Below, in pieces: positions 23,809-32,030 of a stretch of DNA of 64,000 nt. The notes under the pieces were generated by a model. The model was not told the origin of the DNA and did not search any database. It saw only the letters and a list, made by a program, of their open reading frames with translations. This stretch comes from an uncultured Oscillospiraceae bacterium (GTDB taxonomy: Bacteria; Bacillota; Clostridia; Oscillospirales; Oscillospiraceae). The stretch covers positions 1-64,000 of the forward strand of contig CAAGBT010000030.1 of assembly GCA_900768135.1 (NCBI GenBank), in the 5' to 3' direction. The position numbers and the translations under genes were made by a program. How positions within the stretch are numbered: position 1 is the stretch's first letter; every line of letters begins with the position of its first letter.

Positions 23809-24360
23809 TCAGCCTTCCGCCTCTTCAGTTTCGATGATGCCGTAGCCGCCGTTGTTGCGGCGGTAGACCACGGAGATCGCATCGCCGTCGTCGGTGTTGC
23901 GGAAGACGAAGAAGCTGTGTCCCAGCAGGTTCATCTGCAGGATGGCCTCCTCCGCGCTCATGGGCTTGACGGTGAAGCGCTTGGTGCGCACGATGTCGAA
24001 TTCGCTCTCCTCGTGGACCTCGAACTCCTCCGGCAGCTCGGGGGCGATGGACTCGGCGCGCAGGTTCTTGGAAAGACGGGTCTTATTCTTGCGGATCTTG
24101 CGCTCGATCTGGGCGGCGGCCTCGTCGATCGCGCCGCGCATATCGCCGTCGGCGTCCTCACACACCGCACGGAACAGGGTGCCGTTTGCACCGCGGAGCG
24201 TGATCTCAACGATGCAGCGGTTTTTCTTCTCCACAGAGAAGGTCACGGAAGCCTCAGGCTCTTCCTTGAAGAATTTTTCCAGCTTGCCGACTTTTTTCTC
24301 GGCGTAGGCCTTCACAGAATCGTTCAGGGAGATCTTCTTGCAGGTGTAAGTGAATTTCAT
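23809..24360 (-). CDS. hpf: Ribosome hibernation-promoting factor, long form
   Basis: 183 residues starting at ATG 24360 behind AAAGGAG. The N-terminal ~100 residues are the RaiA/YfiA ribosome-binding domain (MKFTYTCKKISLNDSVKAY). The C-terminal ~55 residues (IVRTKRFTVKPMSAEEAILQMNLLGH is its core) are the domain that dimerizes 70S ribosomes into 100S particles. It is expressed on its own, between a good promoter and a strong terminator. Confidence 0.95.
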   Translation of the reverse strand: MKFTYTCKKISLNDSVKAYAEKKVGKLEKFFKEEPEASVTFSVEKKNRCIVEITLRGANGTLFRAVCEDADGDMRGAIDEAAAQIERKIRKNKTRLSKNLRAESIAPELPEEFEVHEESEFDIVRTKRFTVKPMSAEEAILQMNLLGHSFFVFRNTDDGDAISVVYRRNNGGYGIIETEEAEG

Positions 24361-24430
24361 GGTGATGGCTCCTTTCGTTGGTGAGGAAATGAAACGGATG
24401 CCGCGCACAGCTTCCTTTTCACTTTTGCTT

Positions 24431-24459
24431 ATCATAGCATACTTATCAAAAAATATCAA
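24431..24459 (-). promoter_or_regulatory. hpf promoter
   Basis: On the minus strand TTGATA (24459-24454), a 17-bp spacer and TATGAT (24436-24431), about 70 bp upstream of the hpf start codon in an AT-rich patch. Confidence 0.75.
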
Positions 24460-24558
24460 ATGAACAGAGTGTTAAAATACAATGTTTGTGCAAAATGACA
24501 AAAATGAGCAGTTCGACAGGAAGCGATTTCGTTCGGCTGGCTTCGACAAAAGCTTCGC

Positions 24559-24656
24559 TTGACGCGCGCGGACAAGTCGGGTATCATTACCTTCGGAAGC
24601 TTTCCAATATCCCACCCGTTTGGGCCGCTGGCGCGCTGCGCCGGCGGCCCCTTTTT
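24559..24656 (+). ncRNA. Candidate small RNA: orphan promoter plus terminator
   Basis: TTGACG (24559-24564), a 17-bp spacer and TATCAT (24582-24587) form a plus-strand promoter. About 30 bp past the expected start a 13-bp stem with one T-G pair (24622-24634/24638-24650, loop GCT) is followed by CTTTTT. No plus-strand gene lies between or next to them; both flanking genes are on the minus strand. The predicted transcript is ~60 nt, has no ATG-led frame and resembles no RNA family I know. The 343-bp gap between hpf and divIC otherwise holds only the hpf promoter and the divIC terminator. Confidence 0.45.
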
Positions 24657-24670
24657 AGGCGCAAGCAAAG

Positions 24671-24697
24671 AAAAAGCGCCCCTGTAAGGCGCTTTTT
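24671..24697 (-). terminator. Terminator of the recJ-divIC cluster
   Basis: Stem AAAAAGCGCC/GGCGCTTTTT with a 7-nt loop, 7 bp after the divIC stop; T5 runs on both strands. Confidence 0.85.
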
Positions 24698-24703
24698 CAG
24701 AAT

Positions 24704-25000
24704 TCAGTTGCTCACGTCGTAAAACGACTTTTCGCCCGGTGTAACGTAGCCGAGCTGGTCGCGCGCCAGCTCCTGCAGGAATTCAGGGTCGTCCGCCTTT
24801 TCCAGCGCCGAGGAGAGCGCATCGTTTTCCTGCCGGGCCTCGTCCAGCCTGCTTTGCAGAAGCGCCTGCTGCTCCTGCGCGGCGGTGATCTGCACGCGGA
24901 TGTGGATCAGCTCCGCGCCGACCAGCGTGAGCAGCACGAGGATGACCAGCATCGTGAGAAAACCTGTGCGCTTTTTCGGCTGCTTTGCCTGCTCTGCCAT
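24704..25000 (-). CDS. divIC: Septum-formation initiator, FtsB/DivIC type
   Basis: 98 residues from the ATG at 25000 with GGAGGG upstream. A short basic N-terminus, one membrane helix (~15-35) and a coiled coil (~35-70, AAQEQQALLQSRLDEARQEN) end in the ARDQLGYVTPGEKSFYDV motif typical of the family. It joins FtsL and DivIB/FtsQ in the divisome. Its place after yabP-yabQ matches Bacillus and Clostridium gene order. Confidence 0.93.
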   Translation of the reverse strand: MAEQAKQPKKRTGFLTMLVILVLLTLVGAELIHIRVQITAAQEQQALLQSRLDEARQENDALSSALEKADDPEFLQELARDQLGYVTPGEKSFYDVSN

Positions 25001-25490
25001 GCCGGATCCCTCCTCTCGCCGCCGCCCGGCGCACGCTCCGGCGCGCCGAATGCTCATACGCTTTTATTATAAAGCGTCTGCGGAAAAAAAGAAAGTACCT
25101 TTTGCAAAGTTTGTTAAGTTTACCATAAAAATTTTTCAGCGCCCGGAGAGGCAGCAGCGCCAGGGCGATCAGCGCGAACAGCACCTCCGCCCAAAAGGCC
25201 CACAGCGGCCGCAGCAGGCGCGCGCAGAGCGTGAAATAAACAACGGCGCCAAGGATGCCTGCCAGCAGCATGAAAAGCCGCAGCTCGCCCCCGCCGATGC
25301 GCAGCGCGAAGAGAAAGGGCAGCAGCGCAAGCGCCGCGCAGTAGAGTGCGTCGAGCGCCGCAGTCAGCGCGCCGGAGGATCTGCGCCGCAGCCGGATGGC
25401 GCGCAGAAGATCATAGAGCAGCGCGAGCGCCGCGCCCAGAAGCAGCGAGGCCAGAAAGCTCTGCCCCTGCGCGTGCAGCGTAAAGCCCAT
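24783..25490 (-). CDS. yabQ: YabQ-like spore cortex protein, overlapping divIC out of frame
   Basis: Starts at 25490, 2 bp after the yabP stop. The first ~150 residues are YabQ-like: several hydrophobic helices (FLASLLLGAALALLYDLLRA at the start) and a basic tail KNFYGKLNKLCKRYFLFFRR. YabQ is needed for spore cortex formation and sits in the outer forespore membrane. The frame continues without a stop for another 218 bp inside divIC in a different frame, adding ~73 Arg/Ala/Gly-rich residues that look like shifted divIC. Either the overlap is real because GC-rich DNA lacks stops, or the natural stop has been lost. Confidence 0.75.
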   Translation of the reverse strand: MGFTLHAQGQSFLASLLLGAALALLYDLLRAIRLRRRSSGALTAALDALYCAALALLPFLFALRIGGGELRLFMLLAGILGAVVYFTLCARLLRPLWAFWAEVLFALIALALLPLRALKNFYGKLNKLCKRYFLFFRRRFIIKAYEHSARRSVRRAAARGGIRHGRAGKAAEKAHRFSHDAGHPRAAHAGRRGADPHPRADHRRAGAAGASAKQAGRGPAGKRCALLGAGKGGRP

Positions 25491-25492
25491 CG

Positions 25493-25774
25493 TCAGCCCC
25501 CGAACAGCCGCGCAAGCAGCCCGCCGCGCCCGGCAGGCGCATCCTCGTAGGCAAGCGAGTCGATGCGCCCGTCTACTTGCAGCTCGCCGCCGTCAAGGCT
25601 GAGCTTGCCGATGTGAAGGCCCTCTCCGGTCACGACCAGCACGCCCTCGGCGGTGTTCATCACGATCTCGCACTCGTCGAAGCGGTCAACATCCTCCACG
25701 CCCGATACCGTCAGGCTCTCTCGTCCCTGAAGCTCGATGCGGTGGAGCGGTGCGGAAGAAGATTCATATGCCAT
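25493..25774 (-). CDS. yabP: Spore-coat-associated protein YabP
   Basis: 93 residues. YabP is made in the mother cell during sporulation and is needed for the cortex and coat. The family core is visible: HRIELQGRESLTVSGVEDVDRFDE and the VVTGEGLHIGKLSLDGGELQVDGRID stretch. It is 90 bp after rqcP and directly before yabQ. Confidence 0.92.
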   Translation of the reverse strand: MAYESSSAPLHRIELQGRESLTVSGVEDVDRFDECEIVMNTAEGVLVVTGEGLHIGKLSLDGGELQVDGRIDSLAYEDAPAGRGGLLARLFGG

Positions 25775-25864
25775 AACTGCGCCCGTCCTTTCGTTGCAGG
25801 CGCGAAAAACGCGCCCTCCATACCACAGTGTATGAAGGGCGCGTCCGGAATATCACACGGCGCG

Positions 25865-26119
25865 CTATTCCTGCGGCGCGCGCACCTCGCGGTAGAGGAG
25901 CGCAGCCTCGTTCTTTCCGGCGGTCTCGGAAACGTTCAGCACCTCAACGGTCAGCACGCGCTCGCCAAAGTGCAGCGCGATCACATCGCCCGGCTTCACA
26001 TCGTATGACGCGCGCGCGACCTTTCCGTTAACGGTGACGCGCCCGCCGTCGCACGCATCATTGGCCACGGTGCGCCGCTTGATCAGCCGCGAGACCTTGA
26101 GGTATTTGTCAAGACGCAT
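25865..26119 (-). CDS. rqcP: RqcP (YabO), S4-domain ribosome quality-control factor
   Basis: 84 residues from ATG 26119 with a strong AAAGGAGG. It is almost only an S4 RNA-binding domain (MRLDKYLKVSRLIKRRTVAN, then GRVTVNGKVARASYDVKPGD). In Bacillus the protein works with RqcH to add Ala tails to nascent chains on stalled 50S subunits. The mazG-hup-rqcP-yabP-yabQ-divIC order supports the call over other S4 proteins. Confidence 0.93.
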   Translation of the reverse strand: MRLDKYLKVSRLIKRRTVANDACDGGRVTVNGKVARASYDVKPGDVIALHFGERVLTVEVLNVSETAGKNEAALLYREVRAPQE

Positions 26120-26137
26120 GGTGTGCCTCCTTTGGAA

Positions 26138-26166
26138 AGAACGGCGGCGCACTGCGCCGCCGTTCT
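26138..26166 (-). terminator. Terminator-like hairpin after hup
   Basis: A 13-bp perfect stem (AGAACGGCGGCGC and complement) with a 3-nt loop, between hup and rqcP. The T-run is short (TTCTTTCC), so termination may be partial, favouring high hup mRNA over downstream genes. Confidence 0.55.
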
Positions 26167-26200
26167 ATGGGAAATCATAAAGGTCTTCCGATCCGGGAAA

Positions 26201-26476
26201 TTACTCCGCAACAGCGTCCTTGAACGCCTTGCCGGCCTTGAAGGTCGGAACCTTGGAGGCGGCGATGGTGATGCTCTCCTTGGTCTTGGGGTTGCGGCCG
26301 GTGCGTTCGGCGCGGTGCTTGGTCTCGAAAGAGCCGAAGCCAACGAGCTGGACCTTTTCGTCGTTCTTGAGGGAATCGATAATGGTCTCGAGGGCGGCAG
26401 TGATGACGACCTCGGACTCCTTCTTGGAAATGCCTGCCTTTTCTGCAACCGCAGCAATGAGTTCGGTCTTGTTCAT
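26201..26476 (-). CDS. hup: Histone-like DNA-binding protein HU
   Basis: 91 residues, full length. It bends and compacts DNA as a dimer. The N-terminal MNKTELIAAVAEKAGISKKE and the DNA-arm signature GFGSFETKHRAERTGRNPKT are clear. It lies between mazG and rqcP; the hairpin after it suggests separate expression control. Confidence 0.97.
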   Translation of the reverse strand: MNKTELIAAVAEKAGISKKESEVVITAALETIIDSLKNDEKVQLVGFGSFETKHRAERTGRNPKTKESITIAASKVPTFKAGKAFKDAVAE

Positions 26477-26549
26477 TGTTTTTCCTCCTGTAAAATTTCC
26501 GGAAAGCCGTTCCGGGAGTATCTGAGCAAAAGACGCCGGGCGTCTCTGG

Positions 26550-27341
26550 TCATTCGTGATGTTTGGCGGCGTTCCACAGCGCCGTCAGCTCCTCCGGCGG
26601 CAGCGCGTCCATCGCTTCGCCGCGCGCGGAGACGGCCTGCTCCACCGCGCGGAAGCGCGCGATGAACTTTTCGCACGTTCGGCCAAGCGCCTCCTCCGGG
26701 TCAACGCCGCAGAAGCGGCCGACCTTGACGGCGGCAAACAGTACGTCGCCCAGTTCTTCTTCAAAATTGGCGCCGTCTTCCACGGCGGCGCGCAGCTCCT
26801 GTGTTTCCTCGTCGAGCTTGTCGAGCGCGCCTGAAACGCCTGCAAATTCAAAGCCCGCTTTTGCCGCCTTGCTCTGCAGCTTCTCCGCGCGCCAGAGGGC
26901 GGGGAGAGAGCGGGCGACGGAGTCCATCGCCTCGGCGGTGGTGCGCTGTCCCTTTTCCGCGCGCTTGAGCTTGTCCCAGCTGACAAGCACCTCCTCGCTG
27001 CTTTCCGCCTGCGCCGCGCCGAAAATGTGCGGGTGGCGGAAGATGAGCTTGCGCACGATGTGGTCGGTCACGTCGTCGGTGGTAAAGCGGCCGGCGTCCT
27101 CCTCGATGTGGATATTGAAGAGGACCTGCATCAGCATATCGCCCAGCTCTTCCTTCATCAGCTCCGGGTCGTCAAGGTCGAACGCCTCGGCGGCCTCGTA
27201 GGCCTCCTCCAAAAAATTGCGGCGGTTGCTCCGGTGCGTCTGCACGCGGTCCCACGGGCAGCCGTCCGGCGCACGAAGGATGCGCAGAACGCGCACAAGA
27301 TCCTCGTAAGTGTAGACGGCTTTCTCAGGATAATTTACCAT
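26550..27341 (-). CDS. mazG: Nucleoside triphosphate pyrophosphohydrolase MazG
   Basis: 263 residues from ATG 27341 behind AAAGGAC. It hydrolyses nucleoside triphosphates to monophosphates and pyrophosphate, cleaning the nucleotide pool. Two MazG repeats are seen; the first has CPWDRVQTHRS, EEAYEAAEAFD and EELGDMLMQVLF, the second EELGDVLFAAVKVGR. The Bacillus counterpart YabN carries an extra N-terminal methylase-like domain that is absent here. Confidence 0.95.
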   Translation of the reverse strand: MVNYPEKAVYTYEDLVRVLRILRAPDGCPWDRVQTHRSNRRNFLEEAYEAAEAFDLDDPELMKEELGDMLMQVLFNIHIEEDAGRFTTDDVTDHIVRKLIFRHPHIFGAAQAESSEEVLVSWDKLKRAEKGQRTTAEAMDSVARSLPALWRAEKLQSKAAKAGFEFAGVSGALDKLDEETQELRAAVEDGANFEEELGDVLFAAVKVGRFCGVDPEEALGRTCEKFIARFRAVEQAVSARGEAMDALPPEELTALWNAAKHHE

Positions 27342-27396
27342 AGATGTCCTTTCATTGCAAGGAGTTTCTGCGCTCTTTGCTGATTTTTCGGGAGTT

Positions 27397-29004
27397 TCAG
27401 CGCACATGGAGCAGGCGCGCGAGCTTATCGCCCTTCGGCAGCAGCTCCAGATCCTCGCGCCGGATGCAGCGCAGCGCCAGCACAAGCGCGCCGTACACAG
27501 CAACTGCGGCAAGGATGGCGGCCGCCACGCAGAGCAGCAGCATCGTCCGGCCGCTTTCCTCCGTGAGCAGGAAGCGCGCGCACAGCGCGTAAACGCCGCG
27601 CGCCGTAAGCGCCATGGCGAGCGAGGCGAGCAGTGGGCGCAGGAAATAGCCCGGATAGTTCAGGCGGAAGCTGGTCACGCGCGAAACGGCGATCAGGTTC
27701 AGCAGCGCCGTGAGCGCAAAGCACACGAGCGTGCCGATGGGCGCGCCGTGGATGTTCACCGACGGGACGGCGACAAGGTTGTAGTTGAGAACGATCTTCA
27801 CCACGCCGCCGATGAGCATCGTGACGATGGGGACATTCACGCGCCCGTAGGATTGCAGGATGGAGTTGGTGACGAGCATCAGGCAGACGAAAATGCTGGC
27901 GATGCCAAGCACGGCAAGCAGCTGCCCGCCAAGCGCGCCGTCGTAGCGCGGGTAGAACAGGCGGAAGATCGGGCCGCTGAGCGCCCACAGGCCCAGCCCC
28001 ATCGGGAAGGCGAGCAGCGCCGTGACGCGGAACGAAGAGCGCACGATGCGCGCGGTCTGGCGGTCGTTGCGCTGCGTGATGGCGGCGGAGACGGCGGGGA
28101 TGACCGAGGCCGTGAGCGCAACCATCAGCGATGACGGCAGGTTGTAGAGGTCCATGCAGGCCGAGTAGTTGCCGTAAAGCGCGCGCGTTTCGTCCAGCGT
28201 GTATTGCAGCGCGCTTTGCAGCCGGCCCTGCACGAGCGAGGTGTCGATCAGCGTGATGATGGACACCATGGATGAGGCGACGGTAATGGGGATGGCCAGC
28301 GCCAGCAGGCGGCGCAGAATGGCGCGGCCCGAGGCGCAGCGCTCGCCGCGCTGCACGGCGGGGCGGCGGCGCAGATAGTCGGCGATCATGTAGGCTAGCG
28401 AAAGCACCGTTCCGATGGTCACGCCGCCGATGGCGCCTGCGGCGGCGATATAGTCCGCCTGGCCGATCTTCAGCAGCCACAGCGAGAGCGCAAGGCCGAA
28501 CACAAGCTTGCACAGCGCCTCCAGGATCTGGGAAACGGCGGTGGGCGTCATATATTGCCGCCCCTGCGCATAGCCGCGGAACGCCGAAAGACAGCCCACG
28601 CACACCACGGCGGGCGCGAGCGTGCGGATGCCGTAAGCGGCGCGGGGGTTGTTCAAAAGCCCCGCAAGGTATTCGTTTCCCCACCACATCAGCGCAAACG
28701 ACAGAACGCCCAGCACCAGAAACACGATCAGCGAGATGTGGAACGTGCGCTGCGCCTGCCGCGTGCGGCCGCGGGCGTAGGCCTCGCTCACCAGCTTGGA
28801 AAGCGCCACGGGCAGCCCGGCGGTGGAGATGGTCAGCATGGTCGCATAGATATTGTAGGCGTTGGAAAAGTCCGCGCTGCCGCCCTCGCCGAGGATGTTG
28901 CGCAGCGGGATCTTGAATACCGCGCCGATGATCTTGACCGCAACGATGCCGAACGCCAGCACGGCGGCGCCGCCAAGAAAAGATTGCTTTTTCTCCGTAG
29001 CCAT
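27397..29004 (-). CDS. SpoVB/MurJ-family polysaccharide flippase
   Basis: 535 residues from ATG 29004. A MATE-like multi-pass membrane protein (about 14 helices) starting with FLGGAAVLAFGIVAVKIIGAVFKIPLRNI-type sequence, with NAYNIYATMLTISTAG and VALSKLVSEAYARG typical of SpoVB and YabM. Such proteins flip lipid-linked precursors; SpoVB is needed for the spore cortex, and YabM precedes yabN (mazG) in Bacillus, the same order as here. Either the spore or the vegetative function is possible. Confidence 0.88.
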   Translation of the reverse strand: MATEKKQSFLGGAAVLAFGIVAVKIIGAVFKIPLRNILGEGGSADFSNAYNIYATMLTISTAGLPVALSKLVSEAYARGRTRQAQRTFHISLIVFLVLGVLSFALMWWGNEYLAGLLNNPRAAYGIRTLAPAVVCVGCLSAFRGYAQGRQYMTPTAVSQILEALCKLVFGLALSLWLLKIGQADYIAAAGAIGGVTIGTVLSLAYMIADYLRRRPAVQRGERCASGRAILRRLLALAIPITVASSMVSIITLIDTSLVQGRLQSALQYTLDETRALYGNYSACMDLYNLPSSLMVALTASVIPAVSAAITQRNDRQTARIVRSSFRVTALLAFPMGLGLWALSGPIFRLFYPRYDGALGGQLLAVLGIASIFVCLMLVTNSILQSYGRVNVPIVTMLIGGVVKIVLNYNLVAVPSVNIHGAPIGTLVCFALTALLNLIAVSRVTSFRLNYPGYFLRPLLASLAMALTARGVYALCARFLLTEESGRTMLLLCVAAAILAAVAVYGALVLALRCIRREDLELLPKGDKLARLLHVR

Positions 29005-29041
29005 AAGAGTACGACCCTTTTGATTCTGAGATTTTACCGCC

Positions 29042-29917
29042 TTACAGGCACTCAAGGCAGCCGAGGATCAGCGCCGAAAAGCGCGGCGCCGACTGCTCTG
29101 CCATCTCGTTTACCTCCTCGCCGCACAGCGGCTGGGCCAGCACGCCCGCCGCCATGTTGGCGCACAGCGTTACGCCGAGGATCTCATAGCCGCAGTGCGC
29201 GGCGGCGATCGCCTCCGGCGCGGTGGACATGCCCACCGCGTCCGCGCCCAGCACGCGCGCGGCGCGCACCTCGGCCGGCGTTTCAAACTGCGGGCCGGGG
29301 AAGTACATATAAACGCCCTCGCGCAGGGCGATGCCCTGCTGCGCCGCCACCTCCCTCGCAAGCACGCGCAGGCGCGGGGTGTAGACGTTCGACATATCGG
29401 GGAAGCGCGTGCCGAACTCCGGAATGTTCGGCCCCCACAGCGGGCCGAAGTCGAAGAGCTTGATGTGGTCGGAGATCAGCATCAGGTCGCCGGCGGAATA
29501 ATCGGTGTTCACCGCGCCTGCGGCGTTGGTCACGATCATCGTCTTCGCGCCGAGCAGCCGGATAACGCGCACGGCATAGGCGGCGTCCTCCATGGTGTAG
29601 CCCTCGTAGCAGTGCATCCTGCCCTGCATCACCGCCACGCGCCTGCCGCGCAGCGTGCCGAAGACGAAGCGCCCCGCGTGACCGGGCGCGGTAGAGGCGT
29701 GGAAGTGCGGGATATCGGCGTAGCTGACGTACACGGGCTGCTCGACCTGCTCGCCGAGAAAGCCCAGCCCGCTGCCGAGTACCAGCAGTACCTCGGGGCG
29801 GAAATCGCCGAGGTGGGCGGCGATCATGTCGGCGCTTTCGCAGTAATCGTCATAGGTAAAGTGCGGCTTAACGTCGTCAGCCGTCTGACGATAGGAATGG
29901 GGACTGTAGATCATCAT
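29042..29917 (-). CDS. punA: Purine-nucleoside phosphorylase
   Basis: 291 residues; the start overlaps the hemZ stop by one base (TAATG) and a second ATG follows at once. Trimeric PNP type acting on inosine and guanosine. Phosphate and base-binding blocks are seen: LGSGLG, GRMHCYEGY, TNAAGAVN, GPQFETPAEVRA, GADAVGMSTAPEAIAA. The N-terminal ~20 residues are extra compared with typical members. Part of the recJ-divIC cluster. Confidence 0.93.
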   Translation of the reverse strand: MMIYSPHSYRQTADDVKPHFTYDDYCESADMIAAHLGDFRPEVLLVLGSGLGFLGEQVEQPVYVSYADIPHFHASTAPGHAGRFVFGTLRGRRVAVMQGRMHCYEGYTMEDAAYAVRVIRLLGAKTMIVTNAAGAVNTDYSAGDLMLISDHIKLFDFGPLWGPNIPEFGTRFPDMSNVYTPRLRVLAREVAAQQGIALREGVYMYFPGPQFETPAEVRAARVLGADAVGMSTAPEAIAAAHCGYEILGVTLCANMAAGVLAQPLCGEEVNEMAEQSAPRFSALILGCLECL

Positions 29918-31386
29918 TATTCTCCTTGTTCGGCATAGAAGCGGGCGAACTCCATCAGGTTCGCGCGCCGTTTTTCCGGGCGGTCGATGTATTCTTTCGG
30001 ATATTTTGCGTTAAAGGCGCGGCGGATCTGCCCGCCGCCCACCATCTTGGTTGAGCCGCCCGCGCCGAGCGAGAGGATGGAGTGCAGCTCTTCCATGATG
30101 TAGATGTTGTAAAGGCCCGTGCCGCCGGGCTTCGTCCAGCCGACATTTTCAAAGCTGCCGGACATATATTTCTGCCGGTAAAGATAATAGGGGGCAAAGC
30201 CATATTTACGCAGCGCGGGGTCGGCATAGTCCAGCATTTGCGCGACCTCGTCCGCACCGGGGATACGGCTGCCCTCGAGCATGATGCGGCTGCCCTTTTT
30301 CAGCGACAGCGTGTGAACCGTGATGTTGTCCGCGCCCATCGAGATGACCTCGTCGAGGCTTCTGGCAAAGCCCTCGCTCGTGTCTTCGGGAAGACCGGCG
30401 ATGAGATCCATATTGACGTGCGGGAAATTCGCAGTTTTCACCTGCTCCATCGCGCGGCGGATATCGTCCGCCGTGTGGCGGCGGCCGATGGCCGCAAGGA
30501 CGTTGTCCTCCATCGTTTGGGGGTTGATGGAAACGCGCGTGGTGTTGTGCGCGCGCAGCACGCGCAGCTTTTCGGGGTCGATGGTGTCGGGCCGGCCTGC
30601 CTCGATCGTCAGCTCGGCGAGACCTCCAAAGTCAAAATTCTGCTCCAATTTCGTGAGCAGGCGGTCCATCTGACCGGCGGTCAGCGTGGTCGGCGTGCCG
30701 CCGCCCATGTAGAACGACTTGACGTTCAGCCCCAAATCGCGCACGAGCTGCCCCGCGGCGGCGATCTCGCTGAAAAGCGCCTCCAGATACGGCTCGACCA
30801 GCGCAAGGGATTTTTCCACGCTCTGCGCAACGAAGCTGCAATAGGCGCAGCGCGTGGGGCAGAAGGGAATGCCGACGTAGAGCGAAATGTCGTTCGGCTC
30901 CAGCTCCGCTGCGGCGCGGATGCCCGCGTCCGCCGCCTCGATGGCAAGCCGCGCGCGCGCGGGCGCGACGCAGTAAAGCTCCTGCAATTCCTTTTCGGCG
31001 CGCTGTTTGCCGCCCTCGCGGATCAGCGAGAGCGCGACCTTTGCCGGACGCACGCCGGTAAGGCTCCCCCACGCGGGCGCAATGCCGAGCAGCTCCTTCG
31101 CCGCGCCGAAAAAGCTGATGCCGATGGCGTGGCGGCGCTGCCCTTCCTTTTCATAGTCTGTGCCGGAGAGAGGATAGCCGTAGCTGTGGGCGGCGCGTTT
31201 TCCGCCGCTGCCCAGCTCCGTCGTTACCTGCACGCGCCCGTCCTCCTCTGCCAGCGCGATGCGCGCCCAGCAGGGGTCGGCATTCTCGTCCACCGCGCCG
31301 TATACCGGCTTTTCGCCGGGGAAAAGCGTCAGCAGGCTCTGCTCCACGGCATATTTTTCATCATGCCCGATGAGCTGTACTTTCAT
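29917..31386 (-). CDS. hemZ: HemZ-type radical SAM coproporphyrinogen dehydrogenase
   Basis: 489 residues. An N-terminal ~150-residue region typical of HemZ precedes the radical SAM core with GIPFCPTRCAYCSF (4Fe-4S cluster Cys), FYMGGGTPT and the C-terminal HemN-like part (KGSRIMLEG, YLYRQKYMSGSFENVGW). HemZ is annotated as an oxygen-independent oxidase of porphyrin precursors, but many Clostridia keep it without full heme synthesis, so the substrate is open. Genes on both sides overlap or nearly touch. Confidence 0.9.
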   Translation of the reverse strand: MKVQLIGHDEKYAVEQSLLTLFPGEKPVYGAVDENADPCWARIALAEEDGRVQVTTELGSGGKRAAHSYGYPLSGTDYEKEGQRRHAIGISFFGAAKELLGIAPAWGSLTGVRPAKVALSLIREGGKQRAEKELQELYCVAPARARLAIEAADAGIRAAAELEPNDISLYVGIPFCPTRCAYCSFVAQSVEKSLALVEPYLEALFSEIAAAGQLVRDLGLNVKSFYMGGGTPTTLTAGQMDRLLTKLEQNFDFGGLAELTIEAGRPDTIDPEKLRVLRAHNTTRVSINPQTMEDNVLAAIGRRHTADDIRRAMEQVKTANFPHVNMDLIAGLPEDTSEGFARSLDEVISMGADNITVHTLSLKKGSRIMLEGSRIPGADEVAQMLDYADPALRKYGFAPYYLYRQKYMSGSFENVGWTKPGGTGLYNIYIMEELHSILSLGAGGSTKMVGGGQIRRAFNAKYPKEYIDRPEKRRANLMEFARFYAEQGE

Positions 31387-31401
31387 GTGGAGCCGTCCTT
31401 T

Positions 31402-32013
31402 TTATTTCAGTGCCTGGCGGAGATAGGGGTTGTACTCCCGCTCGCACGCAAGCGTTGTTTTCTCCATGTGTCCGGGATAGACGGTGCAGTCGCCCGCCAG
31501 GCCGCCGAGCCGGCGCAGCGATGCGAACAGCTGCATGGCGTTGCCGCCGGGCAGATCCGTGCGTCCCACGGAGCCTGCAAAGAGCGTATCGCCGCAGAAC
31601 ATCGCGTCGCCGACCAGCAGCGTTACGCCGCCGAGCGTGTGGCCGGGCGTGGCCATCACGCGGATGGTGAGCGAGCCGAGCAGAAGCGAGTCGCCGTCCT
31701 TGTAGTAATGCAGGTCCGGTACCAGCTCCGCCATGGGATAGTGATAGATGCCGGCGCTGTAGGCGTCGTGCTGCTCGATGTAGACCGCCGCGTCCGGCAG
31801 CGCGGCCTTGAGCGCGGGAACGGCCAGCGTGTGGTCGCGGTGGCCGTGGGTGAGCAGAAGGTAGCGGACGGTCACGCCTTCGCTTTTGGCAAGCGCGAGC
31901 AGCCGCTCCGCCTCGTCGCCGGGGTCGATGAAGGCCGCCAGCTTCGTTTCCTCGTCGATGAGCAGGTAGCAGTTCGTTTGCAGCTCGCCGACGACGGTGG
32001 TGATGACTTTCAT
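31402..32013 (-). CDS. MBL-fold hydrolase, glyoxalase II-like
   Basis: 203 residues from ATG 32013 with AAAGGAG. Metallo-beta-lactamase fold with the zinc motif THGHRDH, then GHTLGGV, GDTLFAGSVGRTD and PGHMEKTT, as in hydroxyacylglutathione-hydrolase-like proteins (YcbL group). The natural substrate is not known for this group. It sits between dtd and hemZ with 15-17 bp gaps. Confidence 0.9.
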   Translation of the reverse strand: MKVITTVVGELQTNCYLLIDEETKLAAFIDPGDEAERLLALAKSEGVTVRYLLLTHGHRDHTLAVPALKAALPDAAVYIEQHDAYSAGIYHYPMAELVPDLHYYKDGDSLLLGSLTIRVMATPGHTLGGVTLLVGDAMFCGDTLFAGSVGRTDLPGGNAMQLFASLRRLGGLAGDCTVYPGHMEKTTLACEREYNPYLRQALK

Positions 32014-32030
32014 GAAAAACGCTCCTTTCG

